DNA of 64,000 nt, taken from Flaccisagitta enflata (Eukaryota; Chaetognatha; Sagittoidea; Aphragmophora). Position numbers and translations under genes: made by a program. The notes below the pieces were generated by a model. That model was given only the letters and a program-made list of their open reading frames with translations. It was not told where the DNA came from and did not search any database. This document shows, in pieces, positions 10,373 to 24,352 of the stretch. The DNA is taken from contig OZ231127.1 in NCBI GenBank assembly GCA_965153355.1, positions 69,378,001 through 69,442,000 on the forward strand. The letters run 5' to 3'. Position 1 is the stretch's first letter. Each line of letters opens with the position of its first letter.

Positions 10373-10715
10373 ATATTATCATGATGATTAGCAATAAACT
10401 AATATTAGCAAAATTTAATCATGAGCAATGTTCTTGTACTTTTTTGTTCAAAATAATGAAACTTCTTGGGAAAACGTTGAATTGTTTTTCCGAGGCAACA
10501 GGGCAGTAAAGCTTCCTATCATTATTCTTTGTCCCAAATGTCACTCCCCTATCTTAAATTGTCTTTCTCTTATGCTTGCCTTCGTTGTCTATGGTCCTAA
10601 TGGAATCTACTGTCGTAAAAGACAAAGAATGATTTCACAAAGTTGTCAAGACATATATCTACAGTATGATTTTTTCAAATGAGACAAAACATGATGACAT
10701 AACTCTAGAACTAAC
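10373..10715. other. Unique DNA; left arm of a foldback at its end
   Basis: No gene. Positions 10640-10712 are an inverted copy of 11893-11965 (GTTCTAGAGTTATGTC.TCAT, TTTTGTCTCATTTGAAAAAA). Confidence 0.45.
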
Positions 10716-11282
10716 TAGTCATCCAAGGATCGCACATGGTCAGCGGTACCCGATGCCCTGCTGGTAGTGGTCCAGTGAAGAGGTGGAGAGAGAGCAGGGC
10801 AGCGGCCCCAAAGGGCCGATGTCCTGTAGAACACAGGAGGGAATTTCGAGACGTCCGTCCGTCCGTCCTGAGGGGGCATATTTCAGCATTTAGATGGCTG
10901 ATTTAGGCTACTGGGGGCATATTTGAGGGCTGGGGGGCAGAATCACGGCTCGGAGCACAGATTTGAGGTTTGGAGGGCTGATTTGATGCCTGGAGGGCTG
11001 ATTGAAGGTCTGGAGGGCAGATTTGAGGTCTGGAGGGTGGATTTGAGGCATGGGGGAGACTAATTTAAAGCCAAGAGGCCTGATTCGAGGCCTTGAAAGC
11101 TAAATTGAGGCCTGAGAGGGCTAATTTGAAGCCCAGGAGGGCTAATTTGAAGCCCGGGAGAGCTAATTTGATGCTCAAGGGGGGGGACGGACGGACGGAA
11201 GGACAGACGGACGGACGGACGGACGTATCGAAATTCCCCCCTGTGTTCTACAGGACATCGGCCCTTTGGGGCCGCTGCCCAA
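10716..11282. mobile_element. CGC-related element, subtype with CCCCAAAGGGCCGATG module
   Basis: Starts AGTCATCCAAGGATCGCACA, then GGTCAGCGGTACCCGATGCC, then GCAGCGGCCCCAAAGGGCCG and TGTCCTGTAGAACACAG. A VNTR core follows (about 20 bp, GAGGCCTGGAGGGCTGATTT), then a GGAC tetranucleotide run. The inverted module TACAGGACATCGGCC..GGGGCCGCTGCCC ends it next to an A-run. It sits between the arms of the 10640/11965 inverted repeat. Relatives are at 50404 and, in part, 47371. Confidence 0.75.
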
Positions 11283-11356
11283 AAAAGGTATTCAAATTAT
11301 GAAAAAAACGTCAGAATGAGTATGTTTTGGCAAATTTTAGCTTAGGGTATCAAATA

Positions 11357-11504
11357 CAGTTGAACCCCGCTCTAATGGACCCGCTTCTATCGGATTTCCG
11401 CCTAAAACAGATGCCTATTCCTTTTTTGTCTGTTTTCTTTCGTTTCCTTTATAACAGATAAAAGTTATTGGTCCCCTGAAATCCGTTGGAGCGGGACTTA
11501 ACTG
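11357..11504. mobile_element. Mariner-like MITE-M copy 2
   Basis: 148 bp, ends CAGTTGAACCCCGCTCTAAT and the inverse (..GGAGCGGGACTTAACTG), flanked by TA at 11355-11356 and 11505-11506. Confidence 0.85.
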
Positions 11505-11506
11505 TA

Positions 11507-12130
11507 GTTTGGCTTCAATCTACATTTGAAGTAAAGTTTTCTCCTTGCTCCTCATTTCTACTGTACTTAAATTCAGAAATGAAATTGTCCAAATATCCTA
11601 TTTCTTTTCTAAAAGGACACCTGTTAACCAAAACAGGACATGAATGTGAAATATTTGATAGCAAGTTATGTTTTCCCTAGCTCACAAGTTCAAATTATCT
11701 AAAAAGTAGAAAAAAAAGTGATTTTTTAAAACTTAGATTGATTTAGAAAAGTGAGTATTAAAGATTCAGCACTTTAGTCCAAAAGGAGATAAAAGCTAAA
11801 CTACTTGAGACACAAAGCTAAGATTTGGCACTAATAAATGCCAAAACTAACTTTTTCAGGCGTTTTGATTCTAAATTTGATTACTTCTTTTGGTTCTAGA
11901 GTTATGTCGTCATCTTTTGTCTCATTTGAAAAAAAATCATACTGTAGATTTTGTAGTTGACATAACTAATGAAGGGGACTTACTTTGAGGATTCTATGTA
12001 GTTGACAAAACATTCCTTCATCGAAGTCAATTTCCGAGCGACGGGGAAAGTCAGAGGCGGACTTGTAAGAGCGAGGTCCTGTTCAGAAATTCAGTGGAAA
12101 TTTTAACTTGAATGCTGTGGTAAAACAAAA
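11507..12130. other. Unique AT-rich DNA
   Basis: No gene. Contains the right arm (11893-11965) of the inverted repeat that brackets the CGC-related element. Confidence 0.4.
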
Positions 12131-12352
<222 letters not shown>

Positions 12353-12429
12353 GAAACTACTTTGGCGTTTCAATCACCAGGTTCGTCATCAATGAGAGTG
12401 ACAAACCAACGACAAAGATCATGTGTAAA

Positions 12430-12692
12430 ACCGATCGTTCATCATTCATCATTCATCACTCGTCATCCTTCATTCATAACTCATCTTCCATCATTCATCT
12501 CTCATCATCCATCAGCCATCATCCATCATCCATCATTTTCATTCATCATTCATCATCATTAATCATCCATCATTCGTCACTCACCATCCATCATCCATCA
12601 TCCAACATCTATCATCCATCACTAACATCCATCATTCTTTATTCATCGCTGATCAGCCAGCATCCAACATCAATCAATCAATCAATCTCTCG
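12430..12692. repeat. (CATC/CATT)n microsatellite
   Basis: Degenerate CATC/CATT array downstream of gene B exon 4. Confidence 0.85.
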
Positions 12693-12695
12693 TAC

Positions 12696-12911
12696 CAATC
12701 GGAGTTTGATCTTGAGGATTTTGTTGACCAGCAGCCGGTCTTGGCGGGTAACCAACTCTGGCGCCAGGGTGTGCTCCGGGAGGACCACCACCACCACCAC
12801 CACCGATGCCTCCACCACCACTACCACCACCCGGTAGATATCCACTACCACCACCAATACCACCACCTCCTCCGCTTCCACCGTAGTAATTGTTTTGATC
12901 GTTAAAATTTC
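12696..12911 (-). CDS. Gene B exon 4: Gly-rich low-complexity segment
   Basis: The acceptor TTTTTTCAG precedes GA, which with the G of exon 3 gives Gly. It encodes NFNDQNNYYGGSGGGGG, further Gly-rich stretches with GYLPGGG, then PPGAHPGARVGYPPRP and PQDQTPI. A donor G|GTACGA at 12696 keeps phase 1 and resembles the donors of exons 1 and 2, so another exon may follow at lower coordinates. Otherwise the frame stops at 12682-12684. Composition suits a matrix, mucus or RNA-binding low-complexity protein, and function cannot be assigned. Confidence 0.6.
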
Positions 12912-13519
12912 CTGAAAAAAAAACCCCAAGTATTTGTTTAAATAGAAATCGTGTAAAAGCTAGGGAGCTACAATTGTGACCTCTCTTCACAATTACCCGA
13001 CGGAGATAATGCTGGGTCCATGATTTTTAATCTTCCGCCCCCCTCCCCCAAACAACTGCGTCGGACCTATAACCACTTTTGATTGCAGGTGATCATTGCA
13101 AAAATGTCCCTGGCCATTTGGGTTACCCAAGTCTGTAATGCATGCTTTTTGTCCCTCAGCAGCGCTGGAATGGTGTGGTAACTCAAATAAGAAGACCCCC
13201 CAACTAGGACGCGCGCGGACGTGATTGGTGAAAAATCATATCCGGTGAATTGTGGTGCGGTGATTGGCTGGATATCGAGCAAACTTGTGGCTATACTCTA
13301 GAAGCCAGGGTTGAGAATGATTTTTTGTTTCGTACATAGTATTATATTGTTCTAACCGTAATATCGTCTTTTAATGTAAAATGAACAATAAGAAAATTTT
13401 CACTTAACTTTAACCTATTATCAACATCAAGCATCAAAATTTAATTTATCTTTTCCTAATATTCTAAATCCCGGCTCCTTAAAGATAAACACAGCCAATT
13501 CGTCTTTCAATCCACTTAC
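12912..13519. other. Gene B intron 3
   Basis: Unique intron sequence containing a C-rich patch at 13026-13050. No other feature. Confidence 0.45.
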
Positions 13520-13588
13520 CAGCACCTCCACCCGAATTGAATCCTGGTCTGTACGGATCAGGAGAGTAACCACCAGGAGAATATCCAC
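13520..13588 (-). CDS. Gene B exon 3: Gly/Pro/Tyr-rich segment
   Basis: 69 bp, phase 1-1, acceptor CATACAAG and donor CTG|GTAAGT. It encodes GYSPGGYSPDPYRPGF followed by NSGGGAG across the junctions. The repeated GYSP motif continues the style of exons 2 and 4. Adding or skipping this exon would not change the frame. Confidence 0.6.
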
Positions 13589-13997
13589 CTTGTATGAAAA
13601 AGAACAAAAGATGTATATGTCTAGAATCAGCAACTGATTTGAATACAAATAAGAAAAACAAATAAGAAAAAGCTTGGAAATAATGCTATTCAGAAAATAA
13701 CGGAAAATGACATTCAGAAAACCAAGAAAAAAATCAATTCATGCGACTGTCGAGGACAAGAGAGTCATTCTCAAGTTAAAAAACATGAGATATGCCCACC
13801 CCTAGCCCTAACCCTGGGCCCTTACGCTAAGCCAACCCGTAATTCTGACTAACCCCATCCCTAACCCTAACCCTATTATCAGCCGATTACCCGCTTAGAA
13901 ACACAAAAGCACATGTTACTGCTTACATGCAGCTGAGAAGATAACAAGGCAGGTGTCTTCAACAAGCATTCAGGCACAAGGAAATGGGAAAAATTGA

Positions 13998-14031
<34 letters not shown>

Positions 14032-14224
14032 AACGTCCCAAAAATGTACCAAGAAATTGAAAACATCGTCAAAAAAACTCGGAATGGTAATTAGACGGAG
14101 AGATATAGAAATGCGACGCAAGAACTAATTGCATTTCAATTATCTAATTGGGCAACAATAGGGTGGACATGATACAGCATCAAAAACAACAACGGCATCC
14201 CCAATAAAATAAACAACGATGACA
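13589..14224. other. Gene B intron 2, distal part
   Basis: Contains CCCTAACCCTAA-type telomere-like sequence at about 13797-13876, and a 36-bp A-run at 13999-14029 preceded by GACA. Otherwise unique. Confidence 0.5.
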
Positions 14225-14447
<223 letters not shown>

Positions 14448-14488
14448 GTGGTAAAGAAGCAATAATCTGAAACACACTGAAGCAGTAC

Positions 14489-14584
14489 CCGGGCTCCCTC
14501 CGCCAGGTGGAGGACCAGGTGTATGGCCAGGAGGACCTCTGGAGGTTCGCCCCCCGATCACACCACCACCGCTTCTTGGATAAC
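14489..14584 (-). CDS. Gene B exon 2: Gly/Pro-rich segment
   Basis: 96 bp, phase 1-1, acceptor GCTCAG, donor CCGG|GTACTG. It encodes GYPRSGGGVIGGRTS and then RGPPGHTPGPPPGGGSP. The PPG-rich run resembles a short collagen-like or mucin-like stretch but is not a regular Gly-X-Y repeat. Confidence 0.6.
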
Positions 14585-14769
14585 CTGAGCAACAACGAAC
14601 AGAAAGTGCTGGATAATGATAATCGGGGCAAGAGAGAAAAAAATGAAGCTGCATGCATAGTTGACAGGGTCAAGATGGCTGTGGTGGGAAGGTAATGGAT
14701 GACTTTACTTTCAAAATAGAATGGAAGATTGAAAGAATGTAAAAATGAAAACTAATAGGAATGATTTTA

Positions 14770-15874
<1,105 letters not shown>

Positions 15875-16017
15875 GGAATGAATGAATGAATGAATGAATG
15901 AATGAATGAATGAATGAATGAATGAATAAATGAATGAATGAATGAATGAATGAATGAATGAATGAATGAATGAATGAATGAATGAACGAATGAATGAATG
16001 TATGAATGAGTGAATGA
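15875..16017. repeat. (GAAT)n microsatellite
   Basis: Tetranucleotide array starting directly at the edge of the TIR element. Confidence 0.95.
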
Positions 16018-16504
16018 AAAAAACAATGAATGAATGAATCGTTTGATATACAACATGTAGCTGGTTCAGGCTTGTTTTTCTGTTTTAAAGCATTGATAAA
16101 CAAATGAATGGAAAGGCATGACTAATCATGAAGTTGCATGGTCACAAATGCAAAGTTATGGTTGTTGGGATAGTCGATAAAAAAATTGGTAATTTCCATC
16201 CGGGCATATGACCAGACAGTGCGCAATCGCAAATCCATACAGTTGAGCTTTACTTGAGCGCATGCCGAGCCCGAGGGACTGGGCAAAATTATGCCTTAGA
16301 GTGAAGTTGGTTCAACTTCAACTTGCCTTATTGTTAATATAGAAATAACAACAAAATCTCTTGTAGGACTTTAAGTTCTGTGTCTCATACCCAGGGGGGC
16401 ATGCCTTAATATCCGGTGCGCTCTAGCGTTGCTCCACTGTATTTGAATTCATCTGATGTTTGACAGGGAAATTCCCTTTAACCATATCATTTACTGTCAT
16501 GCTG
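16018..16504. other. Gene B intron 1, unique part
   Basis: No gene or element recognised. Confidence 0.4.
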
Positions 16505-16669
16505 CAGTGTCACCCCGCTATAACGGATGCAAGAGTTATGGAATTCTGCCTATGACCAATATGAAATTAGGTCATTTTCTTTTCATTTTTCTATCATCAT
16601 TAACAAAAATTGATCTGTAATGAATCAAATTTTTATTACCTTGACGTCCATTATTGCGAGGTTCAACTG
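16505..16669. mobile_element. Mariner-like MITE-M copy 3
   Basis: 165 bp, ends CAGTGTCACCCCGCTATAAC and the inverse (..TTGCGAGGTTCAACTG). Target TA is not preserved. Confidence 0.75.
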
Positions 16670-16775
16670 TGTTTACATAAAAACAAACAAGGGGAAGGAA
16701 GAGAAACAGGCCACTCCGGTCACAATAGCGATTTCAATCCGTGTCTTTTGTTTTTAGGTGTTTTTGAGCGGGTAA

Positions 16776-16875
16776 TGTTTTAGGGTTAGGGGTAGGGTTA
16801 GGGTTAGGGACGGGGTGAGTTTTAGGGTTAGGGTTGGGTTACAGATGGGGTTAGGGACAGGTGTGGGCTTGGTTT
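16776..16875. repeat. Degenerate TTAGGG-type repeats
   Basis: GTTAGGG, GGTAGGG and GGGACGGGGTGAG variants in gene B intron 1. Similar patches are at 13797, 18546 and 41547. Confidence 0.7.
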
Positions 16876-17393
16876 TGTATGTTTAAGCTCGAGTATGCTT
16901 GAATCTAAAATTTGCCCTTGCGGGAAAAAAATAAGTACACCGGATTGAATTCCCTAACATAACCGAAACGCCTATATCTAACATAAGGAAAGTGAGAAGT
17001 GGCACTACATATATTCCTGTTGTCTCACATATGTCCGGTACTCCGATTGGAAAAATTGGTATTCGTTCTCTATGACTTTCCCAATGATTTTGACATTTGG
17101 TGCAAGAGATCACTGTCACCCATTATCAACTTCAACCGCAGATCGAAACATTTGCATTTTCTATGACTTAAAGACAATGTAATTTTCAAGAAAAGAAGAT
17201 CTTAAAAATAAATGAATGACAAAACTAATCTTGCACCATGTCACAAGTCGAAACTGATTCGTGGTAATTTTTTTTTTCGTTTCCATGCATCTTTACTTAC
17301 TTCTCCACTTTTCCAGCCCTTGCCTCCTCCTCCTCCTACTCCTCCTACTCCTCTTCCTCCTCATTCGTCTCCTCCTATTTGGTTAGTCAGTAC
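16876..17393. other. Gene B intron 1, proximal part
   Basis: Unique, with a CTC/CTT-rich pyrimidine tract at 17318-17375. No gene seen. Confidence 0.4.
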
Positions 17394-17475
17394 CTGGTGG
17401 AAGTGCTCTTGCGTCTTCCCGATATCTGTCCGGTGGTAAGCTTCGTGGAAGCGGCTCGTCACGATATCTGTTCGC
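17394..17475 (-). CDS. Gene B exon 1 (first visible exon): Arg/Pro-rich segment
   Basis: 82 bp, acceptor TTTATTTAG, donor CCAG|GTACTG. In phase 0 it encodes ANRYRDEPLPRSLPPDRYRE and then DARALPP, and its last G joins exon 2 to give LPPGYPRSGGG. The other frames either contain a stop or lose the Pro-rich character. The RYR(D/E) motif occurs twice. The 5' end of the gene is not visible. Confidence 0.5.
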
Positions 17476-17559
17476 CTAAATAAATTCAATGAAGCGGAGA
17501 TAAAGAGAGAACAAATTCATTCAAGAGAAATGGAGAAAAGATAACGGGTTCGATGATGT

Positions 17560-17636
17560 TCGTGTGTTCGTGTGTACGTGTGTTCGTGTGTTCGTGTGTT
17601 CGTGTGTTCGTGTGTTCGTGTGTTCGTGTGTTCGTC
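17560..17636. repeat. (GTGTTCGT)n 8-bp minisatellite
   Basis: About nine units of an 8-bp repeat. Confidence 0.95.
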
Positions 17637-18545
17637 TCCGTCTGATCGATGATGTTCAATGATGTTCTTGTGTTCGGGTTAAAATGTACATGTATTGCTG
17701 TAAGCGTATAAACATGTGGTCCTTATGGCATGGCACGGCCAATTGAACATGGAGGTTTGTACCTAGTTATGTTCTTGGAAGGAACTTTTTTTTCCTGCGC
17801 TCCTATCATTTTTGGTAAACCATCCCTTACGATTGCATTCATTAGCAGCGTGATAATTACCATGGCCATTGGCCTATGCGCCGTATGTCCCAGCCATGTT
17901 CTCGAGATAATTAGTGTTTAAGAGTTTATGGGAACGTTTCAAAAGGTTGTCATTTTACCTTACTAAGATAATAAATGCAGGTCTAGTCGGTTATATCTGT
18001 GTCTGTTCCTATCTCAGTATCTGATTGGCTTCCTAAGAAAAGGCTGGAAATGTTCCATCTCCATCCATTATTCCCTTTCCGGCTGAAGGTGTGTATATTC
18101 TATACTATACAATTGCACGGCTTTTTATTCCCCCCCCCCCCTTGGTCCGTTAATTTCTTCCCGCGGCTGACCGCGACTAGTAAAAGGGTGTTTGATTTTC
18201 TTCCCCATATACGGCCCCTTTGTACTGATATTTTAGCTTTTATATTATGGAATTACGTTGAAGTAACTAAATATTACTTTTTGGTTATGCCAAAAGTGTA
18301 AAATATTCTTAAATTTTTTTCTCTCAGTTTTTCTACCCTTTGATTTCCTTTTCCATTTCCACAGGGGGGGGGGGGGTTAATGATCAAAGTTTTGGAAACG
18401 GGGAAGATAATCAAAGAGTAGAAAAACGGAAAGAAGAAAACTCAAGAAGAATTTACAGTTAACACTTTTTGGCAGTTCCCCAAATGGTATTCTTCAAAGA
18501 ACCGTCGACGTCTTTTGTTTATAAGTCTTTTTAAGCGGTTTATTG
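17637..18545. other. Intergenic, with an inverted-repeat remnant
   Basis: No supported gene. 18125-18220 (C-run, then TTTGATTTTCTTCCCC) and 18340-18425 (G-run, then GGGGAAGATAATCAAAGAGT) are inverted relatives of each other, and 25225-25330 is a further copy, suggesting a small foldback family. The open frame at 17730-17921 is hydrophobic but has no splice or family support. Confidence 0.4.
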
Positions 18546-18655
18546 ATCTAGGGTTAGGGGTGGGGTTAGGGTTGGGGATGGTGTTGGGATTAGTTTTAGG
18601 GTAAGGGGTAGGGGTAGGGTTAGGGTTAGCGTTAGGGCTAGGGTGGGTTAGGTTT
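18546..18655. repeat. Degenerate TTAGGG-type repeats
   Basis: GGGTTAGGG and variants over about 110 bp. Confidence 0.7.
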
Positions 18656-19234
18656 TACATGTAACAGTCCGAATCAGCTTGAATCAAAGCTTTGCCCTAG
18701 CGGAGAATTCGAAAAAAGAAAAAAAAGAAAAAAACAAAAAACAGAAGACGTCAAATTATTTGTGAAGGTTTCCGGTGTTGTCGTTTTGATTGTTGATGTT
18801 GGTTGTGGACGCTTGTGGTTGTAATTGTGGACATCTGGTTAGTCATGGGCATATAAGTATGTTTGGACTTTGGACGACATCACTGATCACACAAATTATG
18901 CCCCATCTATTTTTTCACCTCAATCCCACCCTTCTGCCTTCGTAAAACGATGATCTCTGCCCCTAACGGTATGGACCATTCTCATACCCCCTCCCCCACC
19001 CGATTCCTAACATCGTCGGCTACATTACGTTTCTGGAGAATGTTGTGGCCAAAAACGAGAATTTAAGTGGACCTTCTTCCTCTGTCTCTCTCTGATTTCG
19101 AAAGATGGCAAGTTCGGAGTTCTGACAGGTCAAAAGGTTCTGTTTATGGCGCATCTTAAGACGCGCTTCAGGACCGTATCCGTGGAGAAGAGGGTCGCAC
19201 TTACATGTCTGCTTCGATCATTTTACAATTCATT
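18656..19234. other. Unique intergenic DNA
   Basis: Nothing supported. Confidence 0.35.
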
Positions 19235-19332
19235 CATTCATTTATTCATTCATTTATTCATTCATTCATTCATTCATTCATTCATTCATTCATTCATTCA
19301 TTCATTCATTCATTCATTCATTCATTCATTCT
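19235..19332. repeat. (ATTC)n microsatellite
   Basis: Tetranucleotide array followed by a degenerate TTTCATTA stretch. Confidence 0.95.
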
Positions 19333-19379
19333 CTCAATATTTCATTATTTCAATTTTTCATTATTTCATTATTTCATTA

Positions 19380-20615
<1,236 letters not shown>

Positions 20616-20621
20616 TTTTAG

Positions 20622-20672
<51 letters not shown>

Positions 20673-20690
20673 TTGTTGTCGTTGTCGTTC

Positions 20691-20743
<53 letters not shown>

Positions 20744-20836
20744 GCCTTTGGTGTTTCTTGGTTGTTGTTGATTTCCTTTTCCCATTCCTTGTTGTTTTTT
20801 ATGTTGTTGTTGTTGTTGTTGTCGTTGTCGTTGTCG

Positions 20837-20874
<38 letters not shown>

Positions 20875-20932
20875 GCCTTTAGTGTTTCTTGGTTGTTGTT
20901 GATTTCCTTTTCCCATTCCTTGTTGTTTTTTA

Positions 20933-21028
<96 letters not shown>

Positions 21029-21165
21029 GGATCTTCTTATCTTCTTCTTCTTATCATCATCTTCTTCTTATCATTATCTTCTTCTTGTTTTTCTTCTTTT
21101 CTTTTGCTACTAGTTGTTGTTGTTATTGTTGTTGTTGTTGTTGTTGCTGTTGTTGTTGTTTTTGA

Positions 21166-21235
<70 letters not shown>

Positions 21236-21330
21236 CTTCTTCTTCTTCTTCTTCTTCTTCTTCTTCTTCTTCTTCTTCTTCTTCTTCTTCTTCTTCTTCT
21301 TCTTCTTCTTCTTCTTCTTCTTCTTTTTGA
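20616..21330. repeat. Compound (GTT)n and (CTT)n microsatellite block
   Basis: GTT arrays at 20620-20745, 20800-20875, 20930-21030 and 21113-21235, with the last running directly into CTT (21236-21325). A 120-bp unit (CCTTTGGTGTTTCTTGGTTG.. / CCTTTAGTGTTTCTTGG..) at 20744 and 20875 is a tandem duplication including part of the GTT array. Confidence 0.95.
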
Positions 21331-21589
21331 CTTTTTCTTTTTCTTTTTCTTTTTCTTCTTCTTCTCCTTCTCTTCTTCTCTCTCTTCTCCTTCTCCTGCT
21401 TTGCCTCCTTTCTCTTCTTCCCGCTTTTTTCCAGACTCTAGCAAATATTTCCGCCTATAAATCACTAGCTTCGTCCAAACGTTTACTCGGGGAAACACGA
21501 GGGCGCATCTGCAAAGGTGTGCAGATTCTGCGTGCACGCGCACCAACGGAAACCGAGGGTATTAAGTTTTGTACTTGAAAGTATTATAA
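21331..21589. other. Pyrimidine-rich run then unique DNA
   Basis: No gene. A GC-rich patch at 21500-21560 carries no recognised feature. Confidence 0.35.
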
Positions 21590-22425
21590 CAAGGCTGCAT
21601 ACACGGCTACCCTAGTCGCGTGCTGGGGGGCAGGGGCAGTGATACTGATAGAGAAGGTCACTGGGGCATTTGAGCAGGAGCTGTAAGCTCAAAACGCTCA
21701 ATAACGCCGTAAAGTAAATAGTCGCAAAAGCGTTAGATGGTCAGCGGTACCCGTTGCCCCTATGTGAGTGTATGGTGGTGTGAGGTGGTTAGAGGGGCAG
21801 CGGCCCCGAAGGAGCCGATGACCTATGCTGTTTTTATTTGGGCCTCAAGGATGGAATTAGGGCATGGAGGCTGGAATAGGGGCCTTGAGGCTTGGATTAG
21901 GGCCTTGAGGCTGGGATTTGAGCTTCGAGGCTGGGATTTCAGCTTCAAGGCTAAGATTTGAGCTTCAAGGCTGGGATTTGAGCTTTGAGGTTGGGATTTG
22001 AGCTTTGGGGCAGGGATTTGAGCTTGGAAGCTGGTATTTGAGCTTCGAGGCTAGGATTTGAGCTTCAAGGCTGGGATTTGTGCCTTGAGACTGGGATTTG
22101 AGTATAAGGGCTGGGATTTGAGCCTCGAGGCTGGGATTTTAGCCTGGAGACTGAGATTCGAGCCTCAAGGCTGGGATTTGAGCTTCAAAGCGGGGATTTG
22201 AGCCTTGAAGATAGGATTTGGGTTTCGAGACTAGGATTTGGGTCTTAAGGGGGGGGGGGACGGAGAAGGAGAAGAAGGAGAAGAAGAAGAAGGAGAAATT
22301 TCCCCTATGTGTCAAAGCATAGGTCATCGGCCCCTTCGGGGCTATTGCCCAAAAGGGGACCAACCGACCGACAGACGGACAAAGCGGGGAATAGAGTCTA
22401 GCACGCGAGTTTAGCACGCGACTAA
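21590..22425. mobile_element. Composite element: HX copy carrying a CGC element
   Basis: Left HX half (21590-21719) begins CAAGGCTGCATACACGGCTA and keeps the CGCGTGC..GGCAGGGGCAGTGAT module. A CGC element (21720-22354, AGTCGCAAAAGCGTTAGATG .. GGGGCTATTGCCC) with about 20 units of a 20-bp VNTR follows. The right HX half (ACCGACAGACGGACAAAGCGGGG..CACGCGACTAA) ends at 22425. The same junction, inverted, is seen at 58708-59629. Confidence 0.8.
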
Positions 22426-22899
22426 AAAGTTAAGAAATGAGCGACAAAACATGCGTCTTTCTGTCTTTCTGTCTCTCTCACATGCTGATTTGCATGATGC
22501 AGTGCAAAAACGATTTTGGTTATGCTAGTAGTAGTAAATGTGAAAAGTGAAAAGGATCGACAGGAAAAGTTCTAAACTACTGTTTAAGTAGCGACGGTGT
22601 TTACAAGGCCGCACACAGGAGGCCTCAGTTGCGAGATGCGAGATGCGAGATGGCAGGGGTAGTATTGAAAAAAAAAAGAAAAAAAATTGAAAAAAGTTAT
22701 GCACGGACGGTCTTATAAGGCGATTTCGCGTGTCCGCGGCGAAAAAGTTGTTCTTGAATGAATTTTGCATTCTTCTATACAAAAATATAGCTATGGTGTA
22801 CATCGAACTATGGTGTACATTGTCCGAGCTTGGCCCATTTACCAATGGATGGACCGATGGACTGACGGACGGGCGAAGCATCCTATAGAGTCGAAGTTT
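22426..22899. mobile_element. Degenerate HX-like remnant plus unique flank
   Basis: 22595-22745 shows CAAGGCCGCACACAGGAGGC, GGCAGGGGTAGT and CGCGTGTCCGCGG in HX order but poorly conserved. 22840-22895 has another GACGGAC..AGAGTCG tail. No gene. Confidence 0.45.
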
Positions 22900-22907
22900 G
22901 GCTCAAC
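22900..22907. repeat. Left 8-bp target duplication GGCTCAAC
   Basis: Identical to 34038-34045 and lies directly outside the CAGTGTCCCCAAGT terminus. Confidence 0.9.
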
Positions 22908-23273
22908 CAGTGTCCCCAAGTTAGCTACTTAGTAGCTAGATCTGGATAGTAATCGAGGTACCTTAGATAGTAAAAAAATGATCTGGATACCAGCTACTAA
23001 TTTAGCTACTAAATGAAATTTTTCTGGATAGTTCTAGCTACTAACTAGCCATGTTGGCAACATTTGGTATTCTCAGTATTTTTCAGTCATTTTTATAAAA
23101 GGACATCCCGACCTCCTTTAAATCGCCCTTCCCGTCCCCTGATATGGGACTGCACTCACATATCCTCTGTACAAAAGATCTTATGTTTTTCTTAGCTTCC
23201 CCATCTCACAGAACCTCAAGTCGTTGACTGTGTTTACTGTCTCGACTGTTTCAACATGCAAGAAAGAAGAAAA

Positions 23274-23467
23274 CAAGGCCAGTTACACAGCTACCCAAGT
23301 CGCGTGCGGGTGGAAAGTAGCTGTATTTGAGGTCACTTGATCATTTGGGCAGGAGCAGTGAGGCCAAATACGGCAAAAAAACAAAAAAGTTAAAGTGTGA
23401 CAGACGGACCGACGGACCAATGGATGGACCAACTAAGTAGGGTGTAAAGTCGCGTAGCACGCGACTA
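23274..23467 (+). mobile_element. HX solo copy in the left arm of layer 1
   Basis: 194 bp, CAAGGCCAGTTACACAGCTA at the start, CATTTGGGCAGGAGCAGTGA in the middle, terminal hairpin AGTCGCGTAGCACGCGACT then CTAA. Confidence 0.85.
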
Positions 23468-24149
23468 AAAAATCTCTTACCCTGCAATCAAAAGCAAGTG
23501 ATACCAGCAAAACCTTTATGGTGGCTAAAGTATTCATTTTGAGAAATTTGGACTGGTTCTGTCTGAAAGCACATAACCCACCATTTATTCATGCAAAATT
23601 TCAAAGCACTGGCTTTAGCGGTTTAGCTTCCACCTAATTTTGAAATTTGATTAAAATTCTAGAATTTTTGCCCAAAAATCGCGTTTTTAAGCAAGTTTAC
23701 TAAATATTTTGATGTAATTTTCCCATAGATTGACTAGAAACCATCAGATTGTTCATAATCTGGAGGAAATTGACCCTTCTTTTGCATGATTTTTGATTTT
23801 TTGCCGTTTCTATGGAGATTTAGGTCGTCAATGACCAGTGAAGTGACACAAAACCTGCTCAACCAGAAAAAATCTGAGGAAAAAATCAAAATTGTCAAAT
23901 AAATTTCAGTGTTTTGACAATTTTTTTAAGAAATGCATATGCTGAGACTAATACAGGGTCATCAATCTGGATTGGGAAAAAGTAATAAGCTTTTACCCTC
24001 AGATGTGTCTTCTCAAGGACCTGGAATTAATTTTCTTATATAGTACTATGTTTGACGTTTTTAGTCGCATGCACGCGACTCTACAACCCGCTTTGTCCGT
24101 CGGTCTGTCGGTCTGTCGGTCACACTTTACTTTTTTTATCAATTTTATT

Positions 24150-24352
24150 TCTTTAAGTCATTTTTAGTCATTCTAAGTCATTCTAAGTCATTCTAAGTCA
24201 TTCTAAGTCATTCTAAGTCATTTTAAGTCATTTTAAGTCATTTTAAGTCATTTTAAGTCAATTTAAGTCATTATTGTCATTTTAGTCAATTTAGTCCTTT
24301 TCATCATTTTAAGTCATTATAAGTCATTTTAAGTTATTCTAAGTCACTTCAT
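24150..24352. repeat. (TAAGTCATTT/C)n VNTR
   Basis: About 20 units of 10 bp, the first VNTR block of layer 2. Confidence 0.9.

Noticed and set aside
17730-17921. 63-codon hydrophobic frame as a small membrane protein
   Set aside because: No family signature, no splice sites, and length within chance for this window.
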